Assembly: GCA_034406715.1 (NCBI GenBank)
Contig: CP137869.1
Span: 1,116,001 to 1,180,000, forward strand
Reading direction: 5' to 3'
Length of the DNA stretch: 64,000 nt
From: Rhodotorula mucilaginosa
Lineage: Eukaryota; Basidiomycota; Microbotryomycetes; Sporidiobolales; Sporidiobolaceae
Part shown: piece after piece, positions 11,901-23,024 of the stretch
Layout: every line of letters starts with the position of its first letter
Numbering within the stretch: position 1 is the first letter of the stretch
Notes under the pieces: generated by a model
Told to the model about the DNA's origin: nothing
The model's database searches: none
What the model saw: the letters and a program-made list of their open reading frames with translations, nothing else
Program-made: the position numbers and the translations under genes

Positions 11901-14158
11901 CTAGCTACTTCGAGACGATATGAGTCCCTTCAGAATGTCGAATCGATTGCCGTCTGGCTGAAGATCGATGTACGACGGCCCTGACGAAAGGCTGTCGCGT
12001 CCGTATTCGGATGGATAGGAGTCGACCGGCACAGTACGCAAGAGGCCATGGTCTGGAGTGATTCCGACAATCCGAACCCTCTGCCCCGTCTCGTCAAGCG
12101 TCACGATCTGGTCTCTGCGCGAGGGTCACGTCTGCGTCAGACTCGGAGCCGGTAGGCGCACAGACTAGAAAGGCACGCACTGGTGAATCCAGTGTTTCAG
12201 GTAGTCGTCGATGAAAGGCGCGAACCCGTGTTGCCGGAACTTCGGCCACATTTCGTTCAATCGGTTCATGATGAGCGCCAGCACTTCTTCGCAGCGGAAG
12301 GGCTGCTGCCTTTCGCATACGCCGGCTCTTCGCAGTCCGTGCAGCAGTTCGTTCACGGACGTCGTTGGCCTCGGGTTGCTGACGTTGACGCCGCACCCTG
12401 AGAGGAACTTGACGGTCAACGACAACTGCGAAAACGGGGAAAGGCACGCGAGCTGCAACGCACCGGCGACGAGGGAGAAAACGCCATCTCTGAAGCTCGA
12501 ATTGATGAGTATCCCGCCAATCTTTCGATACCGCTGACCGGGTGCTTGATCCCCGAAATCGGCATAGACGTCGTTTGGCCATTTGAGACGGATGCCGAGC
12601 TTGTCCAGACCCGGTTGCGCCGTGATTGCTTCGACCACCGCGAGGCCAACGAGATACTGTACAAAAACGATACGAGCGGCTTCGGCTTGCGGCAGGCGCA
12701 ACACAAGCGAAAATTGAAGGCAGCCGGCCGACGAGATCCATGCGTTCCCTCCGCGACCGCGACCCGCAACTTGGTGGGAAGCGGCGCAGACCGTCCCGTC
12801 GGGGAGGCACGCGAGAAAGCCGTCGTTCCTGTTGGCAAGTGCAGAAGGTGAGTACTGCTGCGGGGAACTGTGAGAGAGGGACGATTCGCTCACCGATCCA
12901 GCAACGTCTGCGTACTCGTCACGCTCTCTCCGTAGACGAGCACCCGGCCCATGTCCGCTTGCGGATCTAGCAGGTCGAAGAACTCGGGGATGTCGAAGAG
13001 GGGCGTCTCGACGCTTGTCGGCAACCGTTCCGACGCCACGTAGATCGACTTTCGGAGAGCGTGAAGCTGGGCGATCGGATCCTGAGCACCGTCTTGTACG
13101 AAGTGCATCTCGGCGTCGTGAGAGTCGCGAGCTTCCATAGGACGGAGAACGAAGGTATCATGGCGGTCTGCCAAGGTGACCTCGTTCGGTCCCGATGCTT
13201 GACCGCGCGAGGCGAGAGCGGTTGCGATTTGGCGGGGCCCGTCAAGTCGATCGGAGGTGAGGAAGAGGGGAGTGAGGTGCGGTAGCGCTGCTGCGGGGTC
13301 TCCCACCTCAAGCTCTAGGGCGGTCAAGGTCGCGTGCAGGAGAAGGGATCGTGTTCGCTCGGCGGCAGCGGTGCGACCGGGGTCGTCCTCATACCGAACA
13401 GGGTGCTCCGGGTGTACGCCCCAGAGAACCGCACGCCCGGATCCGAACTGACATAGTACGCCGGCCGAGGGCGCGTCAGGCAAATCGCTGTACGAAGCCA
13501 GGCTTGTCCAGGCGGAGGCGCTGGCGTCCCGACTCGGCAAGAAGGCTCCGCCACCGTTGTACGACGTTACGCAGGTCGCCGGCGTCTGTGGCCAGAAGTT
13601 GCGCCATGCCGTACGGTTCAGCGACAAGTCGACCAATCGCGCACCGGCGTCCGAATCGTACTCGAAGCCGGGATAGACGGTGCCTCGGCACAACCCGGGG
13701 AAGAAGCAGAGCGCACGCTCGCCCGTCACCTCTAGCGGCCGTCCAACCTCGAATTCGATTTTGGAGGATGCAAAGTATGCGCCCGCGCATATGCCGAGAT
13801 ACCGGCCTCCGCCGTGCACCCACTCGCGGATTCGTCGACTTCCGGTCTGTCCGAGGTCGTGGCAGTATGGCAAGTCGCGGCCGCCGGGGAAGACCAGGAG
13901 AGCGCAGGTGTCGGTCCAGGGTTCCTCCTTGATACTGCGGGGCGACACAGTCTGCACGTCATAGCGGTGACTGAGGAGAGCCTTCAGGAACCGGAGGGTG
14001 TTGTCACGTGAGGCGGCGGCGACGCCTGAACCGTCGTAGACGAGGACCTGCGGGGGCCGGTGTGAGTCGCTGCGTATAAAGGTGGTAGTCAGAGCTGACA
14101 GCCTACGTTCATACCACTTTGGAAGGAAGAGAGTCGCGCAAACGAGACATCGACTCAT
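11901..14158 (-). CDS. BPL1: Biotin-protein ligase (holocarboxylase synthetase)
   Basis: Attaches biotin to acetyl-CoA carboxylase, pyruvate carboxylase and similar enzymes via biotinyl-AMP. The N-terminal half has the amidotransferase-like fold of fungal/animal ligases: VLVYDGSG, LLVFPGGRDLPYCHDLG, GGGRYLGICAGAYFAS. The catalytic half has QVAGRGRGGNAWISSAG (nucleotide loop), LKWPNDVYAD and KIGGILINSSF, and a C-terminal cap domain (RVRIVGITPDHGLL). An intron starting GTGAGCGAATC near 12893 joins STQTLLDR to NDGFLACLPDG; another near 12165-12105 precedes the cap domain. The N-terminus is uncertain: yeast Bpl1 starts almost at the VLVY motif, and a good acceptor (CCCCCGCAG) sits right before VLVYDGSG, so the extra 37 residues from the ATG at 14158 may instead be a short first exon plus intron. 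The divergent BTB gene starts only about 55 bases away. Confidence 0.88.
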
Positions 14159-14212
14159 CTCCCCACCCCAGTCCAAGTGACTCTGGCACAGCTCCCGCTT
14201 CGCGGACGGTCC

Positions 14213-17200
14213 ATGGTCGATGAGCTCAGCATAGAGACGGAGGAACCGCTCGCGTCCGGTCACGCTACGCCCGACTCGCTTCGGCAATGGCTCGCCGATC
14301 TGGCTTCCCTTCGCCAACTCGCGCAGGCTCTGTTTGGCGATGTTGCCTGGCTGAGCTTCAAGCATGGCGAGACTATTCACGCCCACAAGTTTATACTATA
14401 CGCGCGCGCACCAGGTCAGTCACATTACGGCCGAATCTGCTCAGAAAAACAAGCCCAGCTGATCCTCCCAACCGCTTCAGGCGCGTTTCTGCACCGCTAC
14501 ATCGAGGATGCGCCACGAGCTGCTGAGCCAGTGCGCGCTCACCAGGGATTCGAAGTCCGCGATCTCGAGAGCGTGGATTTCGACGAGCTCGCGGAGGACG
14601 AACGCATCGATGTTGGGATCCTCGAGGCGGCCCTCGACTGGTTCTATACTGCCGAGCGCGAAGCGGAGGCCTTCGCAGTCCTCCTCGCTGGCTTCAAAGA
14701 TGGAGGCGACGATGCAACCTCGGTCAAGGCCGCACTGGCTGGCTGGCGGCGTCTGCAGCGCGTAAGGAACCGCTCTTTCCTTTCGCTCTGCGCCACCTTC
14801 TGACGTCCTCGATCTCGCAGGACCTGATGTACTGCTGGAGAAGCCAGCTATACGCAGATGCGACCATCGTTGTCGAATGTGCGCCAGGGACACCCTTCGC
14901 CGTGCACCGCGCTGTCCTTGCTGCACGGACCCCGTATTTCGGGGCGCTTCTCACCGGAGAGTACAGCGATTCGAACTGTACGACTTTCGCACTGCCCTCT
15001 CCGCCTTTTACTCCGGCGGCGACGACGTTCGTGCTCGGGTGGATGTACGGCGGGTCTTTACAATCGATCGAGAGACGGTTCGACCTCGACACGGCGTGCG
15101 GTATTTGGCGTTGCGCAGCCTTTCTGGCCGCCGACAGCCTACAAAAGGAGGTCGAAGAGCAGCTGCTCGCCATGATGTCGAGCACGCGCGCTGCCCGGAT
15201 CCTCGCCTTCGCCCGGGCGGTCGACGTCAGGTCAGAAGAACTCGCCGCCAAAGCGATGGAGTTTCTCGTCGAACGCTTCGATTCGTCGTGGACTGCCTCC
15301 CCGCATGTCGGCCAGCTGAGCTACGCCGATCAATCCGCCCTCGTCCAACGTGTCGGTGACCGCGTCACTGCTGGCAACCTGATAGCCACGTCGCTTCGCC
15401 TCGCTGCCTGCCGCCGCGCCCTCCCGCATCACTCGACTCCTTGGGTCGAGCACGTTCGTGCTATGCTCGAAGCAGTCGAAGACTCCTTCGTGGCTGTTCT
15501 TAAAGCCGATCTAGCGCATGTGGTGCGCACCTCTGCGTTTCTTCACCTGATCGACGGCGTCGGGTTCAACAACGACGTTCTCGAATGGCTCTTGAGTCTC
15601 GTCATCAAAAGCTTGGATGAAGAGGGAGCGCCTCGAGCGTATCAGGTCTTGCTCACCGACGTGCTGTATAGGGAGGTGCGTCCGAGGCCGCTTCTCACCT
15701 GATTCCTTTCGGCCGTGTGTGGTAACAGCTGTATCGCTGTACAGGGCGGCATCCTGGCAAGCGTACGTCGTGATGTCCCTCACTGCCCTGGCCTTTGATA
15801 CTGACGCGCTGAGGAAAGGGAGACTGACCGCCAGCAATGATAGGCACGCCTGCTCGTTCTAGATGCACTCGGAGGGGTGGCCAGCTACATCAAGCGTCGT
15901 CTGCACGCTATTCACTCCGCGGGAGGATTTGTCGGGCTGAACTCCGAATGCATGGAGGAGCTTGCATCAGGTGAATCAATTCTTGTTGCGGAAGACGGGT
16001 TCTCGCGCAGTCTCGCTCACCCTTGCCACAGCCCTCTCCGTAGGGGTCGAAGTGTTGCGGAACAGACCGCCTCATGACGTGGGTCAGGTCACGGCGCGTA
16101 CCAGGTCTGCGCCTCGACATCTCCTGGAGGGCAAGCCGAACCCGATCCGGGCAAAGCGTCCGACCGAGACCAGAGCCGAGCCGAGCCGCCCACCGTTCAA
16201 AAACGCCACGACATCTCCTCCTGCTTCGCGCGCTGCAGAGCCGCCGAGTAGAAGGGCGGCTCCAGTCGACAGCGCGTTTCGACGGCTGCCCTCAAGGACG
16301 TCAATCGTTGTTCCTGGAAGCGGCTCCACCCCTCACGCCCGTTCCCGAACCTCAAGCTCGCCTACGACCTCGTCCGCCCGGGAAAATCTACGCCGACGCC
16401 GCGTGTCAGATCAGAATGTTGCCGAATCTGCCGCTTCCACCTTGTCGGCGGGGAGTCGCCGCGCCAACAGGACAGCCTTCAGCTCCAGCTCGAAGCCCCC
16501 TCTCGCCAACTTAACTCGCACGGAGAACGGAGGCCGGCGCAATCTCGCCGTTCCGGGGTCGACCTTGCATGAGGGTGACTCCTCGCAGACCGGGGTATGC
16601 CGACCCCTCGGCGCGCGGACTCCTCGATCTCCTCCTGCGCAGACCGACGCTTCTCCGGGGAATCTTGCTGGCTCAGTGATCGGTTCCGGCTCCGAGTTCA
16701 CCGTCCTTCGCTCGGGTGTGCCCTGTGTGGTGCGTGTGGGCGATGGGAATATCCCATGCAACGTCCGCGCAGAGGTGCGCTTCATCGGTCCTTTGCCGGG
16801 CGCCGCGGGCGACTGGATTGGCGTCGAGGCGTACGAGAGCGATATACCTCGGGACGCGGCCAATCTGCCCTGGAGCGATGGCTCGAGGAATGGCGGTGAG
16901 TCAACAACCGGTCGCTTGCCTTCCTCGAACTGTGACACTGACTGCTTGTTGTCTCGGCAGTCTCCTGTTTCAAGCTTCGATCAGTGGGACCCGCGCACTC
17001 TCGTCTTGCGTGCGCTTCCGTCGCAGGACAGGTCTGCCTCGGCCGGCGAGAGGAGTCCCGACATCCAAAGCCGTCTGATCGCTCTGATTCTCGGAGTGCA
17101 CGTACTCGTGCTCTCTTCATCCGTCCCGAGCAGGTCCGTCGTTCGCGTCCTGCCTGCGGTGCTCTAGACCTCGGCACTGACATATTCGCGCTGCTGCAGG

Positions 17201-17220
17201 TCGAGGTTATTTCCGCCTGA
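14213..17220 (+). CDS. Protein with two BTB/POZ regions and a CAP-Gly-like region
   Basis: Probable adaptor/scaffold; partner unknown. The first BTB-like region includes WLSFKHGETIHAHKFILYAR, joined by an intron (14415-14483, GTCAGT...TTCAG) to GAFLHRYIE and an acidic segment. A second intron (GTAAGG...CTCGCAG, ending 14820) leads to the second, better BTB: YADATIVVECAPGTPFAVHR, AVLAARTPYFGALLTGEY. A helical BACK-like region follows, then an intron at about 15676-15860, then a basic Ser/Arg/Pro-rich linker. Near 16720-16880 the segment RAEVRFIGPLPGAAGDWIGV resembles a CAP-Gly domain (GxWxGVE). A last intron near 16895-16960 leads to the C-terminus, stop 17218-17220. I cannot name an orthologue. 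The join near 15970-16080 is uncertain. ATG 14213 is the first in frame. Confidence 0.7.
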
Positions 17221-17534
17221 GCTTCTCTCTCCCTGTACCCATGTTGATTGTGCGACAGTATGCAATATCCCTCTGATCTGATTCTCAAAACGGGTTGTGA
17301 AAGTGCTCCGTAGCGCATTCATTGCGAGTCTGTGTCGACTCGGTATGCGCAAGGTCTTCGACCGTCCCAATTGACATGAGAAATTGAAGGCGAGACAAGG
17401 CGAGAGGCTAGAGTTGAGAGGCGCCCACTACTTCGACTTCGCACTTTCATCGCGAGCCGGTTGTCTCCGCTTGCCAGGTTTCGACGGCAGAGCGACGCTA
17501 GCTGTTCCTGCAGCCCAATCTCGTCGCACGAAGC
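17221..17534. other. Intergenic stretch upstream of the PDK-family gene
   Basis: About 310 bases: 3' flank of the BTB gene and promoter/5'UTR of the kinase gene. No other supported feature. Confidence 0.55.
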
Positions 17535-19839
17535 ATGGTCTTCAGCTTCACCGATGCGTACGTGACCACCCTGCTGGCCTCCGTCGCCTCGACTTGCCCC
17601 CACATCCCCGCGGCTTCTCGGAGAATCCCTCCGCGCAGGGATACAAGGCGCGTTCGGCAGCGTTGACGCAGTTGCTTGTGCAGGCTGAGACGTCAAATCG
17701 CGCACTATGCGACGTTCCCGCAGACGGGCGTGTCCTTGCGGCAGATGGTCCAGTTCGGTACGTCGAGGCGTCGGTCGGAGTCGGAGCAAGACTGACACTC
17801 CGACTTCCCGCAGGCCAGAACCCTTCCCAGGTGCGTGGAGCTTGTTCTTCGTCTCACCCTTTCAGGGACGCTGTGCTGACCGGTCCTGTCCCTAGGGAAC
17901 GCTCCTGCGTGCCTCGCAATTCCTCGCCGCCGAGTTGCCGATACGGTTGGCACATCGGGTGAAAGAACTGGACGAGCTACCGCAGGGCCTGCATAAGATG
18001 CCGAGTATCGAAAAGGTCAAGCGCTGGTATGCGCAAAGCTTCGAGGTGAGTTGTGGACTGAGCTGCGCCCAATCAATCGCACGGCGAAGACGGCTTCCCT
18101 CGCTCACATGACCGCTCCTCGTGCAGGAACTCGTCAATTTCCCGCGACCAGAGCTTCCCGAGGATCTCCAGGACGCCCTCCTTCGCGCGTCGCAAGAAAG
18201 TGAGAGCATTCCGGATCCCGTCCCGAATCCCTCTCTGCCGGAACACATGAAACCTCGTGCGAATCAGCTCAAATCGAAGCAAGGCCGGCAAAAGATCCCG
18301 CTGCATCGGTAAGCATTGCGGAACTGCGTCATTGCGTCGTCTCCTGCTGACAAGTGTGCGGCGATGTATCCCCTCTCGCAGTTACTATTCGCAACCGGAC
18401 GAGACGATTTCGTGGCCGCCCGAAGTGCACGACTACAATGACCGTTTCACGCGCTTGCTCTCCAACATCAAGCGAAGGCATGACCCCGTCGTCACGACCG
18501 TCGCACAAGGCATACTCGAGTTCAAGCGTGACCGAAGGTCGACGCATATCGATCGATCGATCCAGACCTTTCTCGACCGCTTCTACATGTCTCGCATCGG
18601 TAGGCGGCCGGTTATCCATCTTGGAAGTGATCTGGCTTGCTTACACGTCTTTGGTCGCAGGCATTCGCGTTCTCATTGGCCAACATATCGCCCTCAATCG
18701 GTTAGAGCCTCACGAGGTACGTGCCTTTCTCTGCCGAGGTTGCGTCAGGTATGACAAATGCTGACATGGCGAGACTGGCTTGACGCACTCAGGACTACGG
18801 TATGTCCACTGTGTCGTCCGATCGTGTACTCCCGCGGCGACAGGATTCGACTGCTCGGACCTGAGCTGACGTCGAAAAATTCCGCAGTCGGCATCATTTG
18901 CACTCGAACCAACGTCCATCAGATCGCTCGGGAGGCTATCGACAACGCCACATATGTCTGCGAAGAACACTACGGCCTCTTCAAGGGTCCGCCTGTACAG
19001 CTCATTTGTCCGAAAGACCTGAACTTCATGTATGTGCCGAGCCACCTCGTGCGTCCTTCAGCCCTTTTCTTGGTCATCCGCTTTTCTTCACACCGACTGA
19101 CTCTCCTCGCGAATGCTATACAGAACCATGTGCTCTTCGAAGTCCTGAAGAATTCGCTCCGAGCCGTCGTCGAGACGCACGGCGTCGACTGCGAGAACTA
19201 CCCACCTGTCAAAGTCATCGTGGCCGAGGGTTCGGAGGTGCGCCACTTCCGTGTGATCTGCTTCCGAGTAAGAGGGACTGATTGACCCGCGACCCTTGAT
19301 AGGACATCACGATCAAGATCTCGGATGAGGGGGGTGGCATCCCGCGAAGTGCACTGCCGCTTGTTTGGACTTGGATGTATGTACCGAGGCGAACTTGCTG
19401 TCTCTCTTGCGCCCGCTGACGATCTCGGACACCAGGTACACCACCGCCAATCCGGAGAACCTTGAGCAAGATTTCGAAGGAACCGACTTCAAGGCTCCGA
19501 TGGCCGGGTTCGGTATGCGCTGTTTCTGATCTTCTCACCGGTGCATACTCTCTCTCTCTGACGTGCGCCACATCTTCTCCACCTTGCAGGCTACGGTTTG
19601 CCGATCGCGCGCCTTTACGCGCAGTATTTCGGTGGAAACCTCAAGCTGATCTCGATGGAAGGGTGCGGCTTTTCTGACCTACTCGCCCTTACACCGTGCC
19701 CGGTCCTGGACTCACCCGCTTCCTGTCCAGCAGGTACGGGACCGATTGCTACATCCATCTTAGCCGACTGAGTCAGAGCTCGGAACCTCTTCAGGTGCGT
19801 GAACAACAGTCCCTCGATGGCTTCCGCAGGCACCCCTGA
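17535..19839 (+). CDS. Mitochondrial pyruvate-dehydrogenase-kinase family protein (PDK/BCKDK)
   Basis: Histidine-kinase-like mitochondrial kinase that phosphorylates, and so inhibits, the pyruvate or branched-chain 2-oxoacid dehydrogenase complex. Exon 1 is 23 bases (17535-17557), exon 2 is 17684-17757, exon 3 is only 17 bases (17814-17830) and exon 4 starts at 17896; together they read [40 protein letters not shown], the family N-terminal signature. Later blocks are [45 protein letters not shown] (N box) and [17 protein letters not shown] (G1 box, DEGGGI), then [14 protein letters not shown] (G2 box) and [17 protein letters not shown]-binding residues look complete. The tail after SRLS is read to TGA 19837-19839, but could be shorter if a further intron exists. 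Whether it acts on PDH or BCKDH cannot be told. Confidence 0.88.
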
Positions 19840-20157
19840 CGGGTTCTCTGCCACGACAGTGACGTGCAAGATTTCGATGCCAGTTTGTTGTAGCATTCTC
19901 ATGTACAGCCCTTCCTTCTCCTGCCCGCGTCTGCTTACATTGCGCTACGCTGTGGGTCCGCCCTCTGTGTCCTTTCTCTGTGTCTAGCGGGAAGGTCTTG
20001 ACAACTCATGGACATGCTAGCATCTTTCTTGCCGAGGAAGTGTGCTGGGGGTGTGCGCCCGAGCAAAAACACCCGTTAGTTTGAGGTGGGCGCTGTCCTG
20101 ATCAAGGTCCCTCATCCCCTCTTCCTCTTGTCATTCTCAATTTTCCCTGTGCTGTTT

Positions 20158-20332
<175 letters not shown>

Positions 20333-20599
20333 TGTTGCTGCAATGTGTTGGGCTGGTACCCTTGTAGTCCGTTGTGGCAGTCTGGACGCATGATCTCTCA
20401 TGCGCGACTAAATCTGTGAGACCAGGAAAAATGATTCGGCCCGTCTTGTGAACGCTTGCAGGCACCCAGCTGTATGGTCCAGAAACCTACATGCAGCAGG
20501 CTAAAAGTGGCTAGAGAAGACGAAACGTGTTTCAGCAATTGGTCATTGCCACCATTCAGCATCAATTGCGCCGCCAAGCTTGAAACACCGCCTGGCACT

Positions 20600-20745
20600 G
20601 CTAGTCCTGCTCCTGCGGATCCTTCCGCTCTCGCTCACTCCAAGTCCTCTTCCGATTCTAAACCCTTTTCCTCTCGCTCGTTTTCTTTCGAACCTTTGCT
20701 GACTTGATCCTTCCCAGATTATACTGCCATATACTCGTACTCAAG
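20600..20745 (+). repeat. Dispersed repeat segment, copy 1 (related copy near 38.7 kb)
   Basis: Reads TTCTAAACCCTTTTCCTCTC, then CCTTTGCTGACTTGATCC and a TATACTGCCATATACTC end. The stretch at about 38735-38822 has the same order of blocks (TTCTAAGCCCTTTTCCTCTC, CCTTTGCTGACCTGTTC, TACTCTATACTCTTC). Clearly related but diverged. The family is unknown; a LINE 3'UTR is possible. Confidence 0.55.
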
Positions 20746-22526
20746 ATCAAGATGTCAGCGGGGTTTTGGATGGTCACGGCGACGAACAGACGGAAGTTGG
20801 ATGATTGATCTTGGCTTTCAACCCATGTCTTGTTCTCGCTTGAGACGAGTGGCCTCTGCACCGCCAACGTGTGTGAACGCTCTTGTCAGTCTTGTCTGCT
20901 GACTTTTGATGCCACACCTGGACGCTGGACAATAGGAGGGGTAGTTCCGGCACGTTACACCTGGTACACCCAGTCCGCCACCGGCACTTCAAGCTGCCTT
21001 TCGGAGTTGTCAGAGCGTTCAAGTTTTGGAATTGGTTGGAAGAGAGTTGCCAGCCGGTGGCAAATTGTGCGCAGGTGGGTAGATTGAAATACACTTAGAA
21101 TCCCTGGTTGCCCCTGGTTACTAGTGATTTTTTTTTGGCCAGCATCACCCTTTGCGCAATGAACCTTACCTGTTTATCGTTGTTCCATTGAGATGGATTG
21201 GTCCCTGCATCACAGATTCTCTGTAGGCTAGCCAGGTTGCCAAAGAGCAATGCTTTTCAGGAGCAAGTTAAGACTTTCCGAGGTCCAATGTCTCTGATCC
21301 ATTTCTCCAACAATTCCTGCCAAAAGTACCATATCTATGGTTGCAAGGTGGAGGCTTCTGCACCCTGCAAATCTGTCTACATTGCAGTGGGCTAGTCCCT
21401 GCTGTGAGAGAATCCGTTCTTCAACTGCTCTCCTGCCTCTTGCAGTGGTGTGCTGGTAAACTGACAGGAGCTTTTATGTCTGTGGTCACAGTGACCTAGG
21501 TGTGAGTTTGCTTCCACACGGAAAGGGCAGAGCTAACTCCACCTCGGGCAAGAACGTTCATCAATGTGTTTTGACAGGTTGCTGGCTTCTTGAGGCAGGT
21601 AGTGCTCTTGCAAGGGGCAACAACTCAAGTCATTAGAAGGAGTGCCAGTGACACCCAAAAGTAGAGAGACAAAGTGAGAGAGAAAGCCAGAGAGAGGTAC
21701 TTGCGATGGAACACCAAGCTCAAGTAAAACGCACATGGAGACCACCTGGAGGCCAGCCCAGCAACTCCTGTCTGACTATAGACCTCTGAGCATGTACTAT
21801 GTTCTTGACAGGTGCCCACACCTCTGTTGATGACTCACTGTTGCCTGTGACCATAAGCTTGCCTACAGTGTTTCCGCCAAAGCGAGAGGATGAGGAGGCC
21901 CAAAGAAAAACCTGCTCTTTGACTCCTATATCTTGGGTTTGCAGGAACAAGGAGGGTCTATGGTATGTAGAAAGAAGCAGTGGAGCTAAGGTCAATGGTC
22001 AAACAGAAGGGGGCTAGGAGGGAGAGAGAGGGTCTGTTGCTGGTGAGTAAAGCAAGGCAAAACGCCCTGAACTGACAAGGATGCGGAGGACTGGCATGTT
22101 ATAGTGTGAGAGTCTTGTGTGGATGACTCTTATACGGTATGCACTCTTGGCCACAGCCGGTGCAAGTGATCCAGCTCCAGCGGAGGATCCAAGAGTTGGC
22201 AATGCAGCACAGAAGTATGGCCAAGGGCTGCAGCTTGCTCAGAGTCCTGAGCAGCTGGGTGTTTCCCGTCATTTGAGATCCATGAATGCACTGTCAGGCA
22301 TCCCCAAGAGCTTCTGGAGCTCCCATGGTAGCACTGCTCCTCCTGCTGGCACTGGGAACACGAGGTGAAGCACTATCAGTGAGGAGAGAGGGCAAGAGAG
22401 GAGGTGATCCTTGCTCCAGACAATTCTTGCCGTTCAGTCTGCTTGGCAAAAGACGTCCTCAGTGGACATGTGCCCTTCGGGGCACATGACATGGTAGAGT
22501 GCTCTAACCCATCCCTCACAAAGTCA

Positions 22527-22590
22527 AAGGTAGATAGATAGATCCTGTTTCAAGTCATATTGAGCTGTAAGAGCCCATGTAGTCAATAAA
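22527..22590 (-). repeat. LINE 3'-end fragment, inverted (TATC-tailed family)
   Basis: Starts with TAGATAGATAGAT (the tail, read on the other strand) followed by TTTCAAGTCATATTGAGCTG and AGCCCATGTAG. On the minus strand this is the ATGGGCT...ATGACTTGAAA...ATCTATCTA 3' end shared by many copies at 28-37 kb. Confidence 0.7.
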
Positions 22591-22732
22591 GTCAAAGGTC
22601 CTGGAACAGAGGAAAGGCATATAGAGAGGTGCTATTCGAGTCAGGAAAAGGCCCCACTTGACCTGCTGGCATACATTGCTCTTGCCTGCAACAATCAACT
22701 CCAAGTTTGTATTTGTTTGAACTCAGAAAATA

Positions 22733-22778
22733 CAGTGAACGCAAAAAAGGTTGCAGGTCGGCCGGAGTTTTGCCGCTT
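22733..22778 (+). repeat. Left terminal inverted repeat of the DD34E transposon
   Basis: 46 bases. The outer block CAGTGAACGC is identical to the right end, and TTGCAGGTCGGCCGGA inside is also identical; about three mismatches in total. Preceded by TA. Confidence 0.9.
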
Positions 22779-23024
22779 TCCGCCTCTACACCAGATCTTT
22801 TTAGGCTGTATGTTTACCTTGAGGGGGTCGTGTAACATCTACTAAGGCCCACGGTAGGCTTCTAGGGATTCCGCCGGCCGTGTGAGAGTAGAGAGCGACC
22901 GCTGTTCTCGTTGTGGGCGATCCCCCGCTGAAGTCGCCTCGGGACTTGAATTTCTCCTCTTCTACACATCTTTGCACAACACACGAGCCATACGGATCTC
23001 CAAGTGTAGCTGCTGAACAGCTAG

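Noticed and set aside
12890-14386. Extending BPL1 upstream to 14386
   Set aside because: The added residues overlap the divergent BTB gene in the opposite strand, have no ATG and show no similarity to ligases.
16411-16938. 175-residue minus-strand frame in the BTB gene
   Set aside because: Antisense of the basic linker and CAP-Gly-like exon; no motif.
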